A program made the translations under genes and the position numbers. The notes beneath the pieces were generated by a model that was given only the letters and a program-made list of their open reading frames with translations, ran no database searches and had not been told where the DNA came from. Below, one piece after another: positions 11,476 to 20,278 of a DNA stretch of 64,000 nt. Location: assembly GCA_037447655.1 (NCBI GenBank), contig JBBHKE010003401.1:142219-206218 (forward strand), in the 5' to 3' direction. Source of the stretch: Zygnema cylindricum (Eukaryota; Streptophyta; Zygnematophyceae; Zygnematales; Zygnemataceae). The number at the start of each line of letters is the position of its first letter. Within the stretch, counting starts at the first letter, position 1.

Positions 11476-11756
11476 TATTTATTGCATTATCCAGCTTTGC
11501 ATCGGTTTCTTCCCAGTCAAAATTCTGGCCAATAAACTTGGATTCAAAAAAAAAATCGTAAAAAATCCTAAGAAATCTTAAATAATCTTTAAAAATCTTA
11601 AATTTTTCCAGCTCATATTTTCCAGGTGTCCTTTTTTCTGTTCTACAGATGTAATTTCTGTGCAGTTGATCCGAAATTCGACTCAAACCTTTTTCTCCTT
11701 TTTTTGTGTTTTTTTTTTTTTTTTTCCTCTTTTTTAGGATATAGGCTTTCCGTACA
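9865..11756. other. Intergenic stretch; possible upstream region of the amidase-like exon
   Basis: No gene recognised. The segments at about 9870-10090 and 10780-11090 are weakly related to each other: both end in CGTGGCTAATTTC followed by a CTNNAGCTC-like motif and GTAC-rich words, suggesting an old local duplication. A poly-T run of about 30 bases lies at 11444-11474 and another T-rich run at 11700-11725. The stretch at 11130-11200 is pyrimidine-rich and could be 5' untranslated sequence of the exon at 11757. Confidence 0.4.
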
Positions 11757-12043
11757 ATGGTGAGTGCATTTGTTTTCTCCGCCGTGTTCGCCGCTCTCCT
11801 TCTCATCTCCGTGCCACGTGTCACCTCCAGCGAGGATTCGCACATCGTACAAGATGTACTTTTTGAGCCGAACACGCGCCGCCAGCTGGCCGTGACTTTT
11901 AACTGCTCCCAAGTGGTGGAATTGTCGGTTATGGAAATCCAAATGCTCTATTTTAAGAAAAAGTTGTCGGCGAAAATGTTGGTGGCTTGCTATTTGAAGA
12001 GAATTGCGGATTATAGCAACCCCTCCACTTTTAAAAGCACCTT
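11757..12043 (+). CDS. First exon of a putative secreted amidase-signature protein (fragment)
   Basis: It opens with ATG and a clear signal peptide (hydrophobic run FVFSAVFAALLLISV, then SS at the probable cleavage site). After about 35 residues the sequence VELSVMEIQMLYFKKKLSAK followed by LVACYLKRIADY resembles the N-terminal helices of the amidase-signature family (pattern ATIxDLQxxxxxxxLTSxxLVxxYLxRI). A GT donor follows TTG at 12044 (GTGAGA), so I end the exon there. No later exon carrying the Ser-Ser-Lys catalytic core (GGSSGG region) was found before the LRR gene starts at 20.2 kb. The exon is richer in GC than its surroundings and has no stops, so it looks like real coding sequence. 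Either the gene was cut by the insertions and scaffold gap that follow, or its introns extend beyond what I can recognise. The family call is by pattern only. Confidence 0.5.
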
Positions 12044-12220
12044 GGTGAGAATTTTGGGGAGATTGTGGGAAGGTTTTGTTTTTGGGAATATTTTGTTTTG
12101 TCGTTTTATGGAAATGGTTGTGTTTTTTATTCGGTGTGAAATGTGTATTTTATGAGTTTTTTTTTTAGTGCGAATTTGTACGGTGTAGGTAGTGTATGTA
12201 AGTGGTGTGGCGTAGGGTTT

Positions 12221-12450
12221 TGCTACAATGCTAATCGTTGTTAGAGTTTAACGATTTTTTTCGTCACTTAAAAACATTTTTTCTCCGTACACACTTGTCG
12301 GATAGTCAATCCGATGGCTGCTATTGGAAGGCAAGATTCTAAGCTTCCTATTGGTTGTCTTCGATTGACAATCCGACAAGTGTGTACGGATAAAAGATGT
12401 TTTAAGTGGCCAAAAAAATGTTAACACTAATAACGATTAGCGGTGCGGTA
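12221..12450. mobile_element. MITE-like element with ~90-bp terminal inverted repeats
   Basis: This is the clearest copy of the family. The left arm (GCTAATCGTTGTTAG..., then TTTTTTTCGTCACTTAAAAAC and TCTCCGTACACACTTGTCGG) is matched in reverse by the right arm (CCGACAAGTGTGTACGGATA, AAGTGGCCAAAAAAATG, then ACACTAATAACGATTAGC). The arms are about 90 bp with a short central region, making one long imperfect hairpin. No coding sequence. It sits in the putative first intron of the amidase-like exon. Confidence 0.8.
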
Positions 12451-12691
12451 TATTTTAGTTTGTATTTAGTATATGTAGAATTGCCTTGCGTTTCAACAAT
12501 TATTGTTTCTGCTTGTAGATATTTGTTTGTTACTTTCTACGTTTTACTCGATTTTTTTTCTAATGTTACCGCGTGCACGAGCATTTTTATTGATTTCCCG
12601 AAGGATTCCCAAGCTAATAACATCGTCAATTTTCCATTAATTTTGTATTCTCACAATTTGTCCTTTTTTTTTTTTTTTTTTTTTTTTTTTT

Positions 12692-12701
12692 NNNNNNNNN
12701 N
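12692..12701. other. Assembly gap (10 N)
   Basis: Ten Ns follow a run of about 28 T, and the right flank begins exactly where homology to copy A (7201) begins. The gap length is probably a placeholder. The junction between the amidase-like exon and the second Harbinger block therefore depends on scaffolding and may not be real. Confidence 0.98.
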
Positions 12702-13011
12702 TGTTCCCTTCTTCCCCCCCCCCCCATTTTTTTTACCCCCCTTTCTTCTACTCTAGTTATTTTATTTTTCCCAAAAAAAAATCCCTTTTCATTCTTATTA
12801 TTACTGTTGTTCTTTATTTACCAGTTTTTCAATGTATTATTTTTATTTTTACTTAATTATTTTTTGAACGTAAAATCGTATATCTTTTACAAAATCAGCT
12901 ACTCTCGTTTCCTTGGAAATCCCTCTTGTCTCTCTCTCTCATTCTTTCTATGTCTTCCTCCAACTCTCTATACCTCTCTCTGCCTCTCTTTGCCTCCATA
13001 CCTCTCTCTGC

Positions 13012-13281
13012 CTCTCTTTGCCTCTCTTTGTCTCCTTTTGACTCATCTCTCGACCTCTGTTTGGTGTTGTCTTCTTGTCTCCCGTGTTGCGTTCAACCAA
13101 GTTTGCCTCTCTTTGCCTCTCTTTGTCTCCTTTTGACTCATCTCTCGACCTCTGTTTCGTGTTGTCTCCTTGTCTCCCGTGTTGCGTTCAACCAAGTTTG
13201 CCTCTCTTCGTCTCCTTTTGACTCATCTCTCGACCTCTGTTTCGTGTTGTCTCCTTGTCTCCCGTGTTGCGTTCAACCAAG
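13012..13281 (+). repeat. Threefold tandem repeat of a ~90-bp unit
   Basis: Three successive units share CCTTTTGACTCATCTCTCG, ACCTCTGTTTCGTGTTGTCT and GTGTTGCGTTCAACCAAGTT, starting near 13012, 13104 and 13200 with slightly different CCTCTCTTTG lead-ins. Only one unit exists at the matching place in copy A (about 7570-7665), so the expansion happened after the two copies separated. Non-coding. Confidence 0.9.
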
Positions 13282-14024
13282 TTTGAGCCGTCTGACGTTT
13301 TACTTACAAAGGGGAATTCTGACCATGTTTTCCATGTTTCATTTTTTTTTGTTTCTTTGTTTTTTGTGTTTTTTTCTGTCCCTTTAGTGACGAGGAGATA
13401 TATGTTGCATTGTGAATTTGACTCTCCACGGGTTTTTTTGGGTTATGCAATTTTAACTTCATAACATACGAGCTTGTCAAGAACCATTCCGATGAATATT
13501 GTGGCAACAACACTTCTGTGAAGCACTCTCATAGGGATACACTTGTAGCAATGATAGCAATGTGAGCTAGGCTGACACTTTATATTTAAAGAATGCATAG
13601 CAAGTATACATGTTTGTGTTTCCAATACTATCAATGTAGGGCTTTCCGTTTTGTATCCATGTACTCGCACCGCGAGATTGAAATCAATTCAGAATGTTAA
13701 AATTATGCAAAATATGTATCCTCTCTCTCTTTCTCTCTTCCTCTCTTCTAATGCCCGGAATTGAACATGTATTCTGATATGTCGGATCGACCTTGTTTTC
13801 TACATTTATAGATTGAACTGATGCAATTTTTTTTTTTTTAGTTTTTTAGTTTTTGTTCAAAATTTATTTTCCAATGTCATTGTTTACTTTTCGAGTGCTG
13901 AAATTTAGATTATCATGTAATTTCTTATTTCCAATGTTTGAAGTCAGTTATAGAGCTCAAAATCAAAATTCATAACGTCATTTTTTCATAATTCATTATT
14001 ATTTTATGTATTTTTGATCCAAAC

Positions 14025-14520
14025 ACCTCAGCACCAGCCGCAGTAGCAACTGTCTCCTCAATACCAACACCAGCAGCAACTGTCTGCCCAGCAGCAGCAG
14101 CAGCAACTGTCTGCTCAGCAGCAACAGCATCTGTCTACCCAGCAGCAGCAACAACTGTCTGCCGAGTAGCAACAGCAAGTGTCTGCTCAGCAGCAGCAAC
14201 ATGCTCAGCAGCAGCAACTGTCTGCTCTGCTGCAGCAACTGTCTATCTACTCGGCAGCAGCAGACAATAGCAGCTACTGTCTGCCAAGTAGCAGCTACTG
14301 TCTGCCAAGTAGCAGCAACTGTCTGCCCGGCAGCACCAGCAGCTGTCCTACCCAGTAGCAGCAACAGTCTGATCTGCAGCAGCAACTGCCTGCGCAGCAC
14401 CATCAGTAGCAATTGCCCCAGCAGTAACAACAAATGTCTGTCCAGCAGCAGCCGCAGCAACCGCCTGCGCTTCAACTGTCTGACCAGGAGGAACAACGAC
14501 ATAACAATAAACAACTGTCT
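14025..14520. repeat. CAG/CAACTG minisatellite, copy B
   Basis: The same 21-bp-based unit as 8400-8860, with variants such as AGCAGCTACTGTCTGCCAAG repeated at about 14270-14320 and a duplicated end segment containing GAACAACGACATAACAATAA (about 14490 and 14534). It yields Ser/Asn/Cys- and Leu-rich open frames on both strands that I treat as compositional. Confidence 0.8.
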
Positions 14521-15013
14521 GACCACCAAGAGGAACAACGACATAACAATAAACAGAGCAACATGAACAAGAACAAATTATGACGTATGACAAGTGTACA
14601 ACAAAGTTACAATAACACATTGCAAAAACGGGCCGAAAGTCGTTTGTACTAAAACTTTTTGACATTTCACACTCGAATTTTGAAATACAAAAAACAACGA
14701 AAAAACGCAAGAAATATAAAATTCACAAAATGTAGCCACCCTTCTCTTCTATCGACGGTAATTTTCCCATTCCATTCTATCTCAACTAAGCATATAAAGA
14801 TATCACAATGAAATAAACCCCCCCAAAAAAAAGGCCAACATAACCCCCCTTTACCACACTAATTCTACCCTAAATTGCAATTCAGAAAAAAATGTTTATA
14901 GAAATTGGAAAGTGTTGTTGTTGAAAAACACATGGGAAAAGAGGTGAAAGTAAGGCCGAAGATTGGAGTATTACACCATTTTCCCTCATTTATCTACCTC
15001 ACAATTTCCGGAT

Positions 15014-15900
15014 TTAGTTGAATGTGTAGCGACCACCCCCTCGCTCTGCGAGTTTGCACACGGCATCAATTAGACAGAGTCTTCCTTGTTCCGTCTTTTC
15101 CCAGTTTGCAGCGAGCATGTCTTTGAACTTGTCGATGATGTTGTTAGTTTCTTTCACAGTCTTCTTCTTATGAATATCAACAGCAATTTGGCGAAATTCT
15201 TTAACTTCCAACGATCGTGCAGCGGTTGCCTCCTCCTTCTGAAGTCTACGACGCTTTCCTGAACTGTTAGAGAATATGTTATCGCTTGGTTGTGTGTCGG
15301 GTGATGACTCATCAAGACTACTTGACCCTTGCTGACTACGCACGAAAGTGTCCCTCACATGTGTAGGTTGTATGTTTTCGTTCCCAATTGTTCCCTCACT
15401 TATAATCGTATAAAACCTCTCGTCAAAACCTCCAGGTAGTTTTTTATCTGTCTTTTCATCCGATGCCATCCCCCAATAATCTAAAGCCCCACTAGGTATC
15501 TTACATTGCCAATCCTTAACTTTTTTAAAATCTCTAAATACATTTTCCCATTTCTGTTGACAAGTCCTACCGGGTTTGTACACACCTCCTTGTTCCAGTT
15601 GTTCACTGATTAACCTCCACTTTTCCTCAGCTGTGCGATGTGTGGCCTGCAGGCCGTTCATCTTCTCGCTTCGCATCTCCCCCACCTTCAATGTAATGAG
15701 CTTTATCGCTTCATCCGTGGTCCATCGGTGAGAAGTCGGTGGGGACTTTGGAGATGCACCGTTTATGTTTCCTTCTTGCGAACCTCCTTGTGTTTTATTC
15801 TTACCTACTTCTTTTGATTTACGCCCCTTCCCCCCACCTCCTTGGTTTCCCGTTGTTCTTGGTCGTTTTTCAGTCGAACGTAGGGTGCTTACACCACCGT
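15014..15900 (-). CDS. Harbinger-associated Myb/SANT-like (trihelix-type) DNA-binding protein, exon 2
   Basis: Exon 2 of a 350-residue protein whose first exon is 16531-16696. It begins after a TTTTTCAAG acceptor, completes the split codon (G+AC) and runs without a stop to TAA at 15014. A Gly/Lys-rich basic stretch (residues about 67-95) precedes a three-tryptophan SANT/trihelix domain at about 113-190: SHRWTTDEAIKLI, EEKWRLISEQL, CQQKWENVFRDFKKVKDW. Then come a Ser/Asp-rich spacer, a basic KRRRLQKEE patch (possible nuclear signal) and a C-terminal helix (VKEFRQIAVDIHKKKT). PIF/Harbinger elements encode such a Myb-like protein that binds element ends and assists the transposase. The position next to Harbinger sequence in both copies supports this; a host trihelix factor is the alternative. 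Unlike the neighbouring transposase, the frame is fully intact. Confidence 0.85.
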
Positions 15901-15974
15901 CTTGAAAAACACAAAAGAATACAACAACGAGGATTTTGGAACAAGAAGAATAAAGCGATCAGTAAAATTAAAAT

Positions 15975-16420
15975 TTCAAAGCAATCGTCGACATGGCGTC
16001 GGCATCGGCGTCCGCCATCATAGATCATCAACGCGAAATCATCATCAGACATCGACTCCGCTCACGCCTCCGTCGCGGCAGGATCTTGATCGAATCAAAT
16101 CCGGCATTCCGCGTCGGCGCGTCGCGCAAATCGGGATCGCGCGCGCGTCAATCATCCGGCGTCGCACGCCCGCACGTCGCGCCCAATCACTCGCGCACAT
16201 CCGCGCTTGCTGCGGGATCGCGCGCACGTCGTCTGCGTCGAATCGCTCAACTCGTCGCGCGCGGGATCGCGCGCGTCGATCGCGGCTCAAAATCGCGGCA
16301 TCGGCACGCCCGCGCACGCGCGGCATCGCGCACGCAATCCGGCATCCGGTTCTCGGCTTCGACGCATAGATCGCGCGGATCAATCGCATTAAAATCGGAA
16401 TTTCGGACGGGAGGAGATCA
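15975..16420. other. CpG-saturated block inside the intron of the Myb-like gene
   Basis: A 0.45-kb stretch in which CG occurs about once every 5-6 bp by eye, built from words such as GGGATCGCGCGC, GGCATCGCGCAC and GTCGCGC, in a window that is otherwise AT-rich and poor in CpG. The composition removes stops from several frames on both strands (plus 15993-16619, plus 15902-16369, minus 16045-16389; Arg/Ser/Ala-rich). I see no recognisable protein, so I do not annotate a gene. It fits entirely between the splice sites of the intron. Confidence 0.85.
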
Positions 16421-16530
16421 TTCCGGCGTCAAACCTAAAAAAATTATTGGAAAAGAAGACAAAACTGAAGAAGAAAACAAGGTATTGAAGAAGAAGAAAT
16501 TTAAAGAAGGTAAAAGGAGAAGAAGGTCAC

Positions 16531-16696
16531 CTGTATCGTTGCTCACACGGTCATTGCGTCCTCTTTCATGGTTTAATGGTTCCTCATTAATTCGACCATT
16601 TTCTTCGATGACGACGTAATTTATAGGAGGAACTGGAAAACGTAACATTCCTGGATGATACCCAAAAGGGTTGTATCCACCTAGTGGGAAAGACAT
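16531..16696 (-). CDS. Harbinger-associated Myb/SANT-like protein, exon 1
   Basis: Minus-strand ATG at 16696 opens a 55-codon exon (MSFPLGGYNPFGYHPGM, then a Pro-rich and a charged Asn/Glu/Arg segment) that ends at GATACAG before a GTGACC donor. It leaves one base of a codon, which matches exactly the two bases at the start of exon 2 (15900), so the spliced frame is continuous. The low-complexity N-terminus has no known domain. The 630-bp intron (15901-16530) contains the CpG-rich block. Confidence 0.75.
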
Positions 16697-19189
16697 ACTG
16701 CTGGTGAGTAAATGATCACAGAAGGTACAAACAGACAAGCGTTTTAAACATACAATGGAAAGACACTTGTGGTTTGGTTGAATGATGTATTCCATCTTAA
16801 CCTCGTTATATAGGCAAACACCTAAAAAAAAACTAGAAAATCGGTGGGAGGTGCTACCCTCTGCTGATAAAACCCTAGAAAACGCTTGTAAATATTGGGT
16901 CAAATTTGAAACATTGAGGAAATTTTCAAAAACGGAGTGCCAGAAAGGAGCGGCAAAATTGTGAACTTTAAAAAAAATTCAAGCACAAACTACCAAAAAA
17001 GCACGCAAACTATTGAAGTAAATAGAACTTCATTAAAAAACGGAAGGGAAATGCGGCAATTTGTAAAAATGGGAGAATTTCCATTTGAAATGGGAATGGC
17101 AGGGCGGCAAACTGCGAAACCCTCAATAATTTGAAACCCAACATTTTTGAAGGAGCGAGCATCACAAGAGGGTGATGTCCGTGGGTGACATCACATCCTC
17201 CCTGGCAAAAGTCACATGTCATATGCGACGTGTACTCACCTGCTCGCGCGTTCGTCGTGAAACTTGGATAACTTTTCCACGAGGCACGATGCAATTCGTT
17301 CAGGCGCTGAGAATTGACCTACGCGGGGTCACTTGTTGCGAACAGAATGTGTCAGACAATGTCATATCCGATTATGCATCCGACGATCCACATTAACACC
17401 CATAAACATGGAGAATCAAATCCCTATTTCAGTAGCCTTGTTTTTCTGACATTTTTTTTTTTGTACGGCACTGTACGAAACAGTACGGCTTTCAGTAAAC
17501 AACGTCAAAATTGCTTTGAACCATAGTTCAAAAGTAGGTGAAAGTAGGCCCATACAATATGCCTATTGTATGCAAAACATACAATATGACCTAAAGACCC
17601 ATATTGTATTCGAACCTATTCGGACCACTTAAAACATTCGGACCAAAAATTGGACCAATTAAAACATTCGGACCAAAAAAATTTATTTACACCGTCAAAT
17701 TCGGACGATCGGGCGGTCGTTGATCAAAGTAGCGATCTAAGAAGATCACATGAAAAGCCCATAACACAACTAACGATAAAGGCGCCGACCAAAGACCTAC
17801 CATAAAACCGCCTACTTTTGAACTACACTTTGAACGTCGCATAGCCTTGCGTGACATTTGTTGACTGCGTGAGAGAGGCGGCGTGTGCGACTTGCTGGGG
17901 CGCCCTGGAGATTTCTCACGATTTCGTCAAATGGCATCGGAGTTTTCAGACCCCTAGAATGGAAAAATCCGTATTTAACGAAACGCGACAAAAGAAAACA
18001 AATTGTGTACTTTGATGGACTCAAACGGACAAAACATTACGAATAGTGTACCTTTTCGCCGTCGCTTGAATTCGTTTGAAATTTTTGGAAAAAAAAATAC
18101 ACGTGCGAATAAGTGTTCCTATTTGTTTTTCGAAGATTCTTTGTTTTAAAACACATTGGCCCTGTGTTTTAAAGAAAAGTTTGAAGATGACGTTTTTTGG
18201 CGTGGCCGTGTGTCGAAGAACACAAAACGACAACATGTAGTACATCTTAAATTCGACGATGACGCAAAATGCACTTATCTTTTTTTCTATTTTTTTGTAC
18301 GGTTGGAACTTACGCGGTATGGCTCTAAGTTTTACAAGAAAACGACAGACAAAAACCCTTACTTGAGCACATAGAGACGCACCCTAAGAAAGTCATTTGG
18401 CGTCCGTACCAGTTTACCGTACCATTTACATTTTTTCGTGTTTTTTCTCGGAAGTTTAGCTTGAGTACCCGCAAGAAAATCAGGAATTTTGGCAAGTGAG
18501 ATCCCGTTCGATCGGTGCTGTATCTTTTTGAATCCAACCGTTCGTTTCAATTTGTTCGCACTAAAAGTGTCATAGACGCACTAAAAGCGCGCCTGTAACG
18601 TTTAGTACAATCGCACACGTCGAAGTCGGCAGGAGGGAATCTTGACCTTTCCGTACAATCTTCAATAGAAACGCATTTCCTACCTCTTGTCCTGTCGTTC
18701 ACTTTCGTTTTTCCGTACGGCGAAGGACCAGTTTTCCTTTTAGAAATGGTTTTAGGGTTAGCTCCTATCGTGTAAAAGTTTGTTTTTTTAACTTTTATAT
18801 CTGATGTACGACAAAATACGCATATCAGCTATGGGAAGGTATGTTGCATTTAACTCCTGAAGGTGTTTCTGTTTTGTTTTCTTTTTTTTTAATTTTATTT
18901 TTTCGTATCTACAATTTTGAGTGGACGTAGTACTCAAAAACTTACAATGTCATTGCTCAGTTTAAAAACATAACTACATTTGCCAATTTTCATGAATAAT
19001 GAAAAAAAATAGCAAAAAATAGGAGCTTTTTTTTTGCATTTTTGAAATGTGCCACCTTTAGTCACAACATTTGATGAAATTTTTTGTTTCAATTGGAAAT
19101 AAAAAAAAATCAATGGATTATTGAACTTAAAAATCTACACGTAGGACTGCTCAAAGGATTTTGAATGGGGATTCCAATTCAAATTTAGT
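16697..19189. other. Intergenic stretch without recognisable gene
   Basis: I see no gene. The first part (16700-17100) is the upstream region of the minus-strand Myb-like gene. At 17530-17680 there are small repeats (ACAATATG and CATATTGT words, GGACCA...AAACATTCGGACC twice). GTAC-containing words recur at 17460-17490 and 18290-18420. Open frames such as 18021-18245 and 17172-17396 lack motifs. The Harbinger terminal repeats could lie here but I could not pair them. Confidence 0.45.
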
Positions 19190-19870
19190 GTGGACTTTTG
19201 GCATTCTTAACATGTCCAACAAGTATGCCAAATGTCTCAAAATGAGTCAAAATCGCATATTTGTCAAACTAAGTGTCTCAGAAAGGCTAAAAATGTCAAA
19301 ATTAGTGTTTTCCAAATTAGTGATTCAATATGAGTTAAAGTGAGGCAAAATGTATCAAAATGGGCTGAAATGTGAAATTGTGTTGGAATAAGCGAGAGTC
19401 AAAGGAGTCCAAATTTGTCAACGAGAGTAAAAGTGAGATTAAATTACCGATCCACAATGTCAAAATGAGCTAAAATGCAAAATGTGTCAAAATAAGTTAG
19501 TGAAGGCAAGATGAGTCAAATTGAATGTAGATGAGTAAAATGTCAAAGTGTGTCAAAATAAGTGAGTCAAAATGAGTCAAGGTATGTAAAATGTCAAAAT
19601 TAACAAATGTGTCAAAATGTGTCAATATCTTCCAAAATGTGTCAAAATGAGTCAAAGTGAGTCAGCATGTGTCGACATGAGCCAAAATGAGTCTAGGTAG
19701 GCAAAATGTCAAAATGAATCAAAATGTTAAATTGTGTCAAAACGTGTCAAAATGAGTCAAAAGGGTCAACATGAGTCAAGATAGGTAGAATGTTGCAACG
19801 AGCCAACGTGAGTGTCATAATTTGTCAAAATGCTTTCAGATTTGTCAACATGATTCAAAACGCGTCGAAT
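19190..19870 (+). repeat. Degenerate 10-bp repeat (TCAAAATGAG type) upstream of the LRR gene
   Basis: Nearly 700 bp made of variants of GTCAAAATGA/GTCAAAATGT, often in exact 10-bp register (for example 19600-19770). Each unit carries an A4 run, so A-tracts recur about once per helical turn. There is no coding potential. It ends about 300 bp before the first LRR-gene start codon. Confidence 0.85.
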
Positions 19871-20207
19871 TGTGCCAAATGTGTCGAATTGACTGAGTCA
19901 ATGTATGCCAAATTTCATGCCACAGTTTTACAATGCCATTTTTTTTCCGCAATTCGAGAGATGCATACAAAATATAGTACATTTCGACCACAGAATTGCA
20001 AAAAATTGATATCAAGTTTGAAATCATGTCTGCTATTTGCCAACTCTTATTTTAATTCTATGCCCACATCCCAGTTCATGTTTCTCCTTCTCCCTCTCCC
20101 TCTCCCACGTCCGTAATATAAATCTTTTTTCTCTATTCCTAAAAGCAAATGGCAATGATATGGTAATTATTTTTAACATTGTTTACATATTCTTATTACA
20201 TCACAAT

Positions 20208-20278
20208 ATGAGTGGTGTTGCATCTGTGTACATCATCTGTTATGGTTCCTTAATAATGTTGACTTTTATTGCCTATGG
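20208..20278 (+). CDS. LRR gene exon 1: start and first hydrophobic segment
   Basis: ATG at 20208 opens [20 protein letters not shown] and ends at TATGG before GTAAAC, leaving two bases. The frame is open further upstream (in-frame ATG at 20160 and a GTG at 20037), so the start is not certain. Together with exon 2 it gives two hydrophobic runs separated by GPCKPQ, an unusually long N-terminal signal or anchor region. Confidence 0.65.

Larger units (their letters stand above)
12702..15329. repeat. Direct repeat copy B of the Harbinger-derived block
   Basis: Collinear with 7201-9631, but starting at the scaffold gap, so the transposase portion seen upstream of copy A is absent here. It differs from copy A by a threefold tandem repeat of about 90 bp at 13012-13281 (copy A has one unit) and by a different minisatellite array at 14025-14520. 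The homology continues into the Myb-like gene, which is intact in this copy. Confidence 0.8.

Noticed and set aside
15902-16619. Arg/Ala/Ser-rich open frames on both strands
   Set aside because: Absence of stops is explained by extreme CpG composition; the block lies between two matching splice sites of the Myb-like gene, and no motif is present.
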